5,603 nt of DNA from Candidatus Cloacimonadota bacterium. GTDB lineage: Bacteria; Cloacimonadota; Cloacimonadia; Cloacimonadales; TCS61. Below are positions 1-4,735 of the stretch, one piece after another. The translations under genes were made by a program, and so were the position numbers. The stretch's first letter is position 1, and every line of letters starts with the position of its first letter. The stretch spans positions 1 to 5,603 of the forward strand of contig JAMOPB010000471.1 in assembly GCA_027064945.1 (NCBI GenBank), given 5' to 3'. The notes under the pieces are model-generated. The model was not told where the DNA came from. It made no database searches and saw only the letters and a program-made list of their open reading frames with translations.

Positions 1-112
1 CAAACACTATAACACAGTAGATGGAGACTTTTTACGACGCCATCAGTCTTCCTTTCTCATTTTTCAGACAAATTATCACCGTATGTCCCAATCATCAAGG
101 ACGTCCCCGCCT
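1..112 (-). repeat. Repeat copy A (partial, runs off window edge)
   Basis: This stretch matches 1138-1249 base for base in length, with about 8 mismatches in 112 by eye and no gaps. It therefore starts inside the right half of the nested palindromic element (right terminal repeat at about 26-45). It then continues through the outer repeat to its end near 107-112, where the 16-base terminal repeat ends in GACGTCCC. The rest of the copy lies outside the window. The segment overlaps the 3' end of the small gene at 57-281 and supplies its stop codon. Confidence 0.9.
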
Positions 113-281
113 GGTTCCTCAATTGTTCAGTGTCAATTTCTAAATTAATGTATTCAATCTTAGCATCTCTCCATATTGGTACTTGCAAATGGTTTTGCCG
201 GGCTCTTTCAAATGCTTTACGAGTCGCTCTTTTTAAGGCAGTCAGACCCATAGCTGCATAGTCTTCAGTTGGTCTATTCAT
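57..281 (-). CDS. Small protein, putative antitoxin partner of the zeta-like kinase
   Basis: This is a 74-residue protein directly downstream of the zeta-toxin-like gene, with only 4 bases between that gene's stop and this ATG. A longer reading from a TTG at 302 is possible. The ATG at 281 is preferred because GGAG lies 7 bases before it. Residues about 14-34 are basic and probably helical (LKRATRKAFERARQNH). The segment VPIWRDAKIEYINLEI looks like a short beta hairpin. The order helix, then V-x-[IV]-W-[RK]-[DN]-G/A-K-I, is familiar from small ORFs that sit beside zeta-like kinase genes in cyanobacteria and other bacteria. From that and the operon position an antitoxin role is inferred. The last 17 residues (AGTSLMIGTYGDNLSEK) and the stop are encoded inside repeat copy A, so the natural C-terminus has probably been replaced. 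No DNA-binding domain is visible. Confidence 0.72.
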   Translation of the reverse strand: MNRPTEDYAAMGLTALKRATRKAFERARQNHLQVPIWRDAKIEYINLEIDTEQLRNQAGTSLMIGTYGDNLSEK

Positions 282-285
282 GATA

Positions 286-798
286 TTACTCCGACTTATC
301 AATTATCTTCGGTTGTGGATTAGATGTATCAAATATTATCCAACTATCTGCTAATGGCTTATATAATGTGTGAAAATTGATCCAACTTCTTTCAAAACGA
401 CGTCTAACATCTTCTTCTGAAATGTTATGGCCACCTTGTGCAACCCGAAGTTTTACACGCTCAATTGCCAACTCTACCGTTGCCAACTTTAGATAATAGA
501 TGATGACTTTGTATCCCTTTGATTTTATCTCATTGATTTTATTAAGGTAACCCTTACCACTCAAGGTAGTTTCAAAAGCAAATGATTCTCCTTTTTGAAT
601 ACATTCATTAATCTGTTGAAGCATGAACCTTCCTGCCTTGATTGCAGCCCTCTCAGGTTGAAATGGAGCTAATCCTGCTGCTATTAAATCAGCATTTATA
701 AAATTGATGCACTTCGCCTCAAACGGAAGAAATTCCGTTGCAAATGTTGTCTTCCCTGCTCCATTTGGTCCTGCAATAATATAGCAAAATTTAGCCAT
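286..798 (-). CDS. Zeta-toxin-like P-loop kinase (COG4185 type)
   Basis: This is a 170-residue soluble P-loop kinase of the zeta toxin superfamily. The Walker A motif GPNGAGKTT is at residues 10-18. It is followed by INADLIAAGL (34-43), where D37 sits at the position of the zeta catalytic aspartate, and by FETTLSG (75-81), the substrate-binding stretch. The lid region RVAQGGHNISEEDVRRRFERS (118-138) carries the GGH and RRRF..R arginines typical of this subgroup. The end D.W.IFDTS resembles the COG4185 C-terminus. Characterised zeta/PezT toxins phosphorylate UDP-N-acetylglucosamine and block cell-wall synthesis. Whether this shorter subgroup uses the same substrate is unknown. The protein is slightly shorter than the roughly 190-200 residues usual for such proteins, because it stops soon after the last strand. 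No strong Shine-Dalgarno precedes the ATG. The downstream small gene follows after 4 bases, so the two form an operon, with the toxin first. Confidence 0.88.
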   Translation of the reverse strand: MAKFCYIIAGPNGAGKTTFATEFLPFEAKCINFINADLIAAGLAPFQPERAAIKAGRFMLQQINECIQKGESFAFETTLSGKGYLNKINEIKSKGYKVIIYYLKLATVELAIERVKLRVAQGGHNISEEDVRRRFERSWINFHTLYKPLADSWIIFDTSNPQPKIIDKSE

Positions 799-865
799 TT
801 AATTGATTTTTCTACACCAAACGCAGAAATCAGGTGCAGCCGGGGTTTCCACAACTCTGCTAAAA

Positions 866-899
866 ATTATAGGGAAAATATCCAGAACGTTATTGACAA
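866..899 (-). promoter_or_regulatory. Possible promoter for the zeta operon, at the repeat edge
   Basis: A perfect TATAAT lies at 871-866 on the minus strand, about 67 bases before the kinase ATG. A TTGTCA lies at 899-894 inside the terminal repeat of copy B. The 22-base spacing is longer than the ideal 17, so the -10 box is more credible than the pair. Copy C has the same arrangement (TTGTTA then TAATTA) upstream of the Tse2-like pair. The repeat end may therefore contribute promoter elements to both toxin operons. Confidence 0.28.
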
Positions 900-1028
900 A
901 CTGGACTAACTATTTTTATCTTTTTGAGATATTTTTCTTTTCTTCATCTGACTGATAAATCAATTGCTACACAAATTTACCACCATTTTTGCACTTAATC
1001 AACCTCACTTATCTCGACATACCAGTCT

Positions 1029-1182
1029 TGATGAACCTGTAAAAAGTCAAGTTGATAGCTAAGTAAAAATCTTCATATACAAGGCATAGTGTTTGGTCAT
1101 GCGTGAAGGCATACAAGCAGTATGTCAAGCGTATGACCAAACACTATAACACAGTAGATGGAGACTTTTTACGACGCCATCA
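1029..1182. mobile_element. Nested palindromic MITE-like element, about 154 bp
   Basis: This block is present in repeat copy B and missing from copy C, where the flanks ACCAG and CCTTC join directly. It has 20-base terminal inverted repeats, 1029-1048 and 1163-1182, which match at 15 of 20 positions: TGATG, then five mismatches, then GTAAAAAGTC. Inside lies a strong hairpin at 1086-1147. Its 18-base arms 1086-1103 and 1130-1147 pair at 17 of 18 positions, and a second 7-base stem (1108-1114 with 1120-1126) closes a 5-base loop. A target duplication is not clear: CAGTCTT at 1023-1029 and CAGCCTT at 1181-1187 could be one, with a single mismatch. The right half recurs at 1-45. No transposase is encoded, so movement would need one supplied from elsewhere. 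Confidence 0.82.
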
Positions 1183-1252
1183 GCCTTCCTTTCTCATTTT
1201 TCAGACAGATTATCACCGTGTGTCTCAGTTGTCAAGAACGTCCCCGCCTCCC

Positions 1253-1534
1253 TCATGAAAAATTATGCCAATAATCAAAAATATTTATACCGAGGGCCGA
1301 TGACGAGTGAAGAGCTTGAATTTTGGCTGGACGATTCGTCCTACCATTCAATTCCGAGCCATCACCTTCAATGAGTTCCTCTCTGGTTTGCTGATTGAGT
1401 GGTTGAAACAAATTTTCTTCGATAGATGTAGTGTAAACCTTACGGCCTCTGGCTCCCTGACTACCAATAAGATTTATCTTCTGATTTTTAGCCTACTCAA
1501 TTTGTTTTGCTATGATGTATTCTGCCGAGTTCAC
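1253..1534 (-). pseudogene. N-terminal remnant of a restriction-endonuclease-like gene (PGN_0703 type)
   Basis: A GTG at 1534-1532 with AAGGA 7 bases upstream opens a frame of 93 codons, interrupted by one TAG at codon 14 (1495-1493). The reading begins MNSAEYIIAKQIE, stop, AKNQKINLIGSQGARGRK. It goes on through YTTSIEENLFQPL, EELIEGDGSEL and PAKIQALHSSSALGINIFDYW, and ends 4 bases before the edge of repeat copy B. The pattern GSQG.RGR..YT..IE.NLF.PL, GDG.EL, ALHSSSAL..N.F.YW is recalled from N-termini of the PGN_0703 family of putative PD-(D/E)XK restriction endonucleases. That assignment is from memory. A single change from TGG to TAG would explain the stop, since tryptophan fits the position. 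The catalytic part is missing, presumably lost when the repeat arrived. The gene starts 19 bases after the attC core site at 1553-1559, as a cassette gene would. Confidence 0.72.
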
Positions 1535-1552
1535 GCATTAATCCTTATAGTG

Positions 1553-1612
1553 GCACAACGACCCGCATCAGCCGCACCGTTTTTTGGCGTCGGCTGGATG
1601 CAATTGTTAACT
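1553..1612 (-). other. attC-like integron recombination site (site 2)
   Basis: This 60-base imperfect palindrome starts 9 bases after the stop of the small gene at 1622-1876. On the minus strand it begins AGTTAAC (1612-1606, R''-like) and ends GTTGTGC (1559-1553, R'-like). The arms 1591-1601 and 1565-1574 pair over 10 bases with one bulged base on the 1591-1601 arm. This matches the extrahelical base that attC sites carry in the L'' arm. The R' box departs from the usual GTTRRRY only at its fifth base, the same departure as in site 1. The following gene remnant starts with a ribosome binding site within 20 bases. It may also act as a weak terminator. Confidence 0.65.
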
Positions 1613-1621
1613 GTTTATTGA

Positions 1622-1876
1622 CTACAAAGTATCATATGATACTTTTAAACCAGTTTCACCAAACACAGGGGTTGCCTGTTCTTTTAGTCGATTATAAATA
1701 TCTCTTAAATTTAATATATCGTCAGCATACATTGGTGTTATATCCTCTTCACCATCTGGATCTTTTTTAACTTCCTCTTCAAGTTTGGTCGTGAGCTCAT
1801 TTATGGCATGTAAAATGTAACGAACATCTCTCTGAGTTAACTCAACATTTAGACTTCTTAAAATATTATTAGTCAT
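1622..1876 (-). CDS. Putative Tsi2-like antitoxin/immunity protein
   Basis: This 84-residue acidic, helical, soluble protein has no signal peptide and no recognisable DNA-binding motif. Its ATG directly follows the stop of the Tse2-like gene (TAAATG), so the two are translated together. A GAGGG at the end of the upstream gene can serve as ribosome binding site. Two long helices are expected, about residues 14-37 (QRDVRYILHAINELTTKLEE) and 50-67 (YADDILNLRDIYNRLKEQ). They are separated by an acidic linker with DPDGEED. Tsi2 of Pseudomonas aeruginosa (77 residues, two helices, acidic, binds and neutralises Tse2) has the same build: a helix ending near DDPQ, then a second helix with LKNAYEQ. The similarity is of architecture and not clear sequence identity. 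The antitoxin role therefore rests mainly on the pairing. An attC-like site follows 9 bases after the stop. Confidence 0.7.
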   Translation of the reverse strand: MTNNILRSLNVELTQRDVRYILHAINELTTKLEEEVKKDPDGEEDITPMYADDILNLRDIYNRLKEQATPVFGETGLKVSYDTL

Positions 1877-2272
1877 TTAACCAACCCTCACCATTGTTCC
1901 ATCTTTTTTTATTTTTAAATATTTAACACATTTCATCCCCATTTCTTCAAGCAGTCCTTTGTATGTGTCAAGTGGCATATTTCTGATTGGGGCAAGCATA
2001 TAATGGCCGGGCGTATCATTTACAAGCTTGAGACCAATTGGTAAAGTTCCCCCTGATTTAATCAACCATGCATATCCGCTTAGCCCCTTTTCTATTATTC
2101 CTTCCTTAGTCCAAAGACTAATACCATTATTATTTGCTATTACAATCGTTACGCCCTTAATAGTTGTAGTCATAACTTCATCTTGACGGATTACTGACAT
2201 TCTATGAGTAGTAGAATTCCCCATTCTATATACATCTTCAGGAAATAAATAAAATTCTTTTATTGAAATCAT
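1877..2272 (-). CDS. Tse2-like ADP-ribosyltransferase-fold toxin
   Basis: This is a 131-residue soluble protein. The frame opens at 2302, but the ATG at 2272 is chosen because AAGGAG lies 6 bases before it. The N-terminal part VYRMGNSTTHRMSVIRQDEV (14-33) is followed by NNNGISLWTKEG (47-58), then YAWLIKSGGTLPIGLKLVND (67-86), then HYMLAPIRNMPLDTYKGLL (90-108). The series (Y/F)R.GN, then G.S(L/V)(W/F)...G, then W.(I/L)..GT.(L/I)P..LK, then H(Y/T)...P...M....(Y/F)...L follows the Tse2 family. In P. aeruginosa Tse2 the matching stretches include GGTSVFD and GTDIPPDLKVKQD. Tse2 is a toxin with an ADP-ribosyltransferase-like fold. Outside type VI secretion, relatives act as toxin-antitoxin modules. 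The protein starts the two-gene unit, with the small acidic partner following without a gap. No secretion domain is seen, so an intracellular addiction module is more likely than a secreted effector. This was inferred without a database search. Confidence 0.7.
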   Translation of the reverse strand: MISIKEFYLFPEDVYRMGNSTTHRMSVIRQDEVMTTTIKGVTIVIANNNGISLWTKEGIIEKGLSGYAWLIKSGGTLPIGLKLVNDTPGHYMLAPIRNMPLDTYKGLLEEMGMKCVKYLKIKKDGTMVRVG

Positions 2273-2357
2273 GATTTTCTCCTTACCATGAAAATACGTC
2301 ATTGCGAAGACGAACTTATCCTTTCTTGTCTAAGAGGAAGACAAGCACTGCTGCAAT

Positions 2358-2591
2358 TAGCAGATAATTAGGAAAATCTCCGGGACGCTCCTAACAAGCT
2401 GGACTAACTATTTTTATCTTTTTTTGGAATATTTTTCTTCTCTTCGTTTTACTGATAGATCAGTTGCTGCACAAATTTACCACTATTTTTGCACTTAATA
2501 AACCTCACTTATCTCAACATACCAGCCTTCATTTCTCATTTTTCAGACAAACTATCACTGTATATCTCAGTTGTCAAGAACGTCCCTGTTT
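2358..2591 (-). repeat. Repeat copy C: intact TIR-bounded element without the nested insertion
   Basis: Its terminal inverted repeats are GGGACGCTCCTAACAA (2382-2397) and the complement of GGGACGTTCTTGACAA (2571-2586), with 13 of 16 bases matching. They enclose about 205 bases. The inner sequence matches copy B on both sides of the nested element with scattered substitutions and a 2-base length change in a T-run. It lies between the restriction gene and the Tse2-like pair and overlaps the end of a truncated ORF (2574-2657). Between it and the toxin ATG (2273-2357) there is only a short hairpin (2325-2331 with 2339-2345) and the ribosome binding site. Confidence 0.87.
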
Positions 2592-2657
2592 CCGGTCCCT
2601 ATACCTGAAAGCTGTAACATCCTGCACCTTAATCTCAACAAAAAATGGTCTTGACAT
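2574..2657 (-). pseudogene. Truncated 5' end of an unrecognised gene behind the DUF262 gene
   Basis: An ATG 21 bases after the DUF262 stop, with AAGGTGG 6 bases upstream, opens a 27-codon frame. It reads MSRPFFVEIKVQDVTAFRYR and ends DRKQGRS. The final codons and the TGA lie inside the terminal repeat of copy C. The good ribosome binding site, the position and the amphipathic strand-like start suggest a real gene whose remainder was lost when the repeat inserted or recombined. The protein family cannot be recognised from so little. Confidence 0.5.
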
Positions 2658-2678
2658 TGGGGTCCACCTTAATTATTT

Positions 2679-4487
2679 TCAATTATCACTTTCGCCCGCA
2701 TTGCTTATAGCCGTTGTTAGCGGTAGTTTCTTAATTTTTGACAAATCAATATTCAATATTTTTTGAGTTTCATCTAAAAACCAATTCCATCTATCAATAA
2801 TTGCTTTTTCATTCCATTTTTGTTCATATTTATTAGAATTGTAATCGTTTCTTATTTTTTGAGTTATTGAAAAAGAAGTTATTTTGTTATCATTATTCCC
2901 ATATTTTCCTTTACCCTCATAAATTCCAATTTTTATAGAAAAAGGATTATTACTTGCTTCAATATTTTTTTTACCGGAAAGTAATGTTAAATTACCAATA
3001 CTATTTATATAATTGTCAGATATTTCATCTGTTATATATTCCTTCCATTCATCATATTTTTTCCATTCAATTGGTAAAATATGTTCAATATGTAAATTTC
3101 TGTCCATTTCTACAAAAGGAATTACAGAATCAGTTTGATTGTATTCAATCATTAATAACAATGGTTTTAACCACGGTGAATTATATACATTTTTTGAGGA
3201 TAGACTTTCTAATACATCAGGTATAATCTTATCTTCTGATAATTTGTTGTCCATCTCACTTTTTATAAACTCTATAATTTTATTTTCTTTAATCCACTTA
3301 ATAATATTGAATGATGTTTGTTTTACTTTTGTTAAAGTTCTACCTGCAATCCAATATAAATAATAAAAGCGTCTTAAAGCAATTGACAGTTCTTCAAAAT
3401 CAGGATAGTTTTCTTGTAATGCACCTCCTAATATAGCTTTCCAATACATAGCCCATCTTAGATACCAAAAGGAATAGATAATTTTATTTTGTCCATCAAA
3501 CAAAACTTCCTTATAACTTTTAACGAATTTTTTAAATTCAGAAATTATGGTTAACGGATTTTTACCTGTAAATACATTCTCTAATTCATCATATAATGAT
3601 TTTTTTGGATTAGCTGCTAATAGATAATATTCATACACAACTAGCATATCATTTAGACTTACATCTATATCATTAATTAAATATTCAATTGATTGCCATT
3701 CTGAAATAAAAGTGTCCTCATTTTGTTTTTTAATTTCTTCATCATCGCTGATATTTTTAATTGATTCAAATAAGAAACTTTTAATTAAATCAGCATTAGT
3801 TAAATCCATTCCTCTATCATTCAGGACTTGAAACATTCTTATTGCAAATTCAGTTGAAGAACAGTCTATACGAATTATAAAAACATTGTTAAAAACATAA
3901 TTTATAAATTTGCCTGCTTCAACTTCACCTATTTTCTCTAATTTTTCCCTAAATAAAATAGCTGTATTAATATATTTATATTTGGGTTCTTCATCAGAAT
4001 ACACTTGATATTTAAATGGCTTCTGCAAGTTTGTTGTATTTCCTTTAATTATCAATTGTTCAAAATCATTTTGATGTTGAGAATGCGTAAAAAGTTTTAA
4101 TCTATCGATATTTTCATTATAGAATATTGAGTTTTTAATAGTGTGAATGTCTATATTGTTTGGGTCAGGAAGACCGTCTGTTTTATTTAAGTTTGGAAAT
4201 AAATCCCTAATTACACATAAAAGGATTGTTAGTGTTGTTAATCTTTGTTGTCCATCTACAACATCACGATATGAACTTTTTTCAGAATCAAAAGCCAAAA
4301 TTATAGAACCTAAAAAATAGTTTTCTATTTCTTCTTTGTATGATTCATACAAATCATCCCATAATTTATCTACCTGTTCATTAACCCATCTATAAGGTCT
4401 TTGGTATCTTGGAATTTTATAAAACGCATCAGCATCACCAAATATTTGCTTTATATTAAGACTTCTTGGTGTAAACATATTTTCCAT
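2679..4487 (-). CDS. DUF262/DUF1524 nuclease, GmrSD-type (type IV-like restriction)
   Basis: This 602-residue protein joins both halves of the GmrSD arrangement. The DUF262 (GmrS-like) domain has IPRYQRPYRW (25-34), YFLGSII (57-63) and DVVDGQQRLTTL (75-86). The DGQQR motif is thought to bind nucleotide and hydrolyse it. It continues with FQVLNDRGMDLTNADLIKSF (219-238). The C-terminal DUF1524 (GmrD-like) HNH nuclease shows HIEHILP (466-472), IGNLTLL (497-503) and KKN..ASNNPF (506-516), with H469, N499 and N508 as likely catalytic or metal-site residues. Relatives cut glucosylated or otherwise modified phage DNA (GmrSD, BrxU) or work in the Ssp phosphorothioate system (SspE). The substrate here cannot be read from sequence. 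AAGGAT lies 5 bases before the ATG. The gene is far more AT-rich than the flanking genes, which suggests recent transfer. The last 13 codons run through a CGCTAAC box, so the C-terminal tail (LTTAISNAGESDN) is probably not part of the fold. Confidence 0.92.
   Translation of the reverse strand: MENMFTPRSLNIKQIFGDADAFYKIPRYQRPYRWVNEQVDKLWDDLYESYKEEIENYFLGSIILAFDSEKSSYRDVVDGQQRLTTLTILLCVIRDLFPNLNKTDGLPDPNNIDIHTIKNSIFYNENIDRLKLFTHSQHQNDFEQLIIKGNTTNLQKPFKYQVYSDEEPKYKYINTAILFREKLEKIGEVEAGKFINYVFNNVFIIRIDCSSTEFAIRMFQVLNDRGMDLTNADLIKSFLFESIKNISDDEEIKKQNEDTFISEWQSIEYLINDIDVSLNDMLVVYEYYLLAANPKKSLYDELENVFTGKNPLTIISEFKKFVKSYKEVLFDGQNKIIYSFWYLRWAMYWKAILGGALQENYPDFEELSIALRRFYYLYWIAGRTLTKVKQTSFNIIKWIKENKIIEFIKSEMDNKLSEDKIIPDVLESLSSKNVYNSPWLKPLLLMIEYNQTDSVIPFVEMDRNLHIEHILPIEWKKYDEWKEYITDEISDNYINSIGNLTLLSGKKNIEASNNPFSIKIGIYEGKGKYGNNDNKITSFSITQKIRNDYNSNKYEQKWNEKAIIDRWNWFLDETQKILNIDLSKIKKLPLTTAISNAGESDN
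2697..2722 (-). other. Possible degenerate 5' half of an attC at the end of the DUF262 gene
   Basis: On the minus strand CGCTAAC (2722-2716) is followed by AACGGCTATAAGCAATGCG. CGCTAAC is nearly the complement of GTTGGCG at 4527-4521, just upstream of the same gene. This is the order expected for the R'' box after a cassette gene and the R' box before it. The second arm that would complete a downstream attC is not found. The sequence goes straight into the truncated ORF at 2657. The reading is inference only. Confidence 0.25.
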
Positions 4488-4511
4488 GTCTTATCCTTTT
4501 TTATTGTTATA

Positions 4512-4625
4512 CTAAATTACCGCCAACGATTGTGTAACCTCTATTATGTTTATTCCTCTGAATGGGAGCGCTAAATACAATTGCGTATATTTTTCATTTA
4601 TCATAAACCCTAATCTTCTTTGCAA
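4512..4625 (-). CDS. Doubtful 37-codon ORF between attC site 1 and the DUF262 gene
   Basis: A strong AAGGAGGAG (4645-4637) follows the attC core site. Downstream of it a TTG at 4625, about 11 bases away, opens a frame of 37 codons ending at 4512. An inner ATG at 4604 gives MINEKYTQLYLALPFRG at its start. The ribosome binding site is better than needed for chance, yet the spacing is long and the product is not recognisable. It could be the remains of a cassette gene replaced by the DUF262 gene, or simply leader sequence. No other gene is seen in 4488-4652. Confidence 0.25.
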   Translation of the reverse strand: MQRRLGFMINEKYTQLYLALPFRGINIIEVTQSLAVI

Positions 4626-4652
4626 TTGGTATCTTTCTCCTCCTTTTATTAT

Positions 4653-4732
4653 GTATAACGGCACACATCAGCGGCAGGCAGACGCAGAGCGAAGCGGCGC
4701 GGCTGGCTGTCCGCTGAATGTGATTGTTAGAG
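4653..4732 (-). other. attC-like integron recombination site (site 1)
   Basis: This 80-base GC-rich palindrome starts 3 bases after the stop of the membrane-protein gene, in AT-rich surroundings. On the minus strand it reads CTCTAAC (4732-4726), then AATCACATTCAGCGG. A GC-rich loop region follows, then CCGCTGATGTGTGCC, and it ends GTTATAC (4659-4653). The arms 4711-4722 and 4664-4674 pair over 11 bases with one bulged base on the 4711-4722 side, as attC sites have in L''. The next bases inward (CAGGCAG with CTGGCTG) extend the stem. Environmental attC sites commonly read TAAC..TTCAGCGG...CCGCTGAA..GTTA. The direction, gene then R'' then R', is right for a cassette, and a ribosome binding site follows within 10 bases. 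Confidence 0.75.
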
Positions 4733-4735
4733 CAT

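Larger units (their letters stand above)
860..1249 (-). repeat. Repeat copy B: TIR-bounded element with a nested insertion
   Basis: This copy aligns with copy C in two blocks: about 864-1028 with 2360-2528, and 1181-1249 with 2523-2591. The 150-odd bases between the blocks are absent from C. The ends carry an imperfect 16-base inverted repeat: AGAACGTTATTGACAA at 884-899, and the complement of GGGACGTTCTTGACAA at 1229-1244 (13 of 16 match). Without the nested part the TIR-to-TIR length is about 207 bases, close to the 205 of copy C. Similarity to C continues some 20 bases beyond the left terminal repeat, so the exact left boundary is uncertain. No open reading frame of note lies inside, so it behaves like a non-autonomous element (MITE-like). 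It fills the gene-free stretch between the kinase gene and the pseudogene at 1253-1534. Confidence 0.85.

Noticed and set aside
282..302. TTG start at 302 for the small zeta partner
   Set aside because: It would overlap the kinase stop by 17 bases without a ribosome binding site, while the ATG at 281 has GGAG at proper distance.
1307..1621. A 104-codon plus-strand frame
   Set aside because: It lies opposite the PGN_0703-like remnant and the attC-like palindrome, has no convincing ribosome binding site, and its product looks like antisense translation.
2325..2345. A 7-base-stem hairpin read as a terminator
   Set aside because: It has no T-run on either strand and lies in the leader of the Tse2-like operon, so a terminator call is not supported.
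1..2591. The repeats read as a CRISPR array
   Set aside because: The copies are 100 to 390 bases long, diverged and irregularly spaced by whole genes. They have no short repeat-spacer pattern and no cas genes nearby.
2641..2678. GGTGGACCCCAATGTCAAGACC read as the tip of an IS3-type insertion sequence
   Set aside because: It resembles some IS ends, but no matching opposite end or transposase is present, and the same bases form a ribosome binding site and start of the small truncated ORF.
2464..2766. A 100-codon plus-strand frame
   Set aside because: It runs through repeat copy C and into the antisense of the DUF262 gene. The repeat copy at 960-1028 does not keep a comparable gene.
2954..3363. 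Two plus-strand frames inside the DUF262 gene
   Set aside because: Both are antisense shadows of an AT-rich gene whose minus-strand frame carries clear domain motifs.
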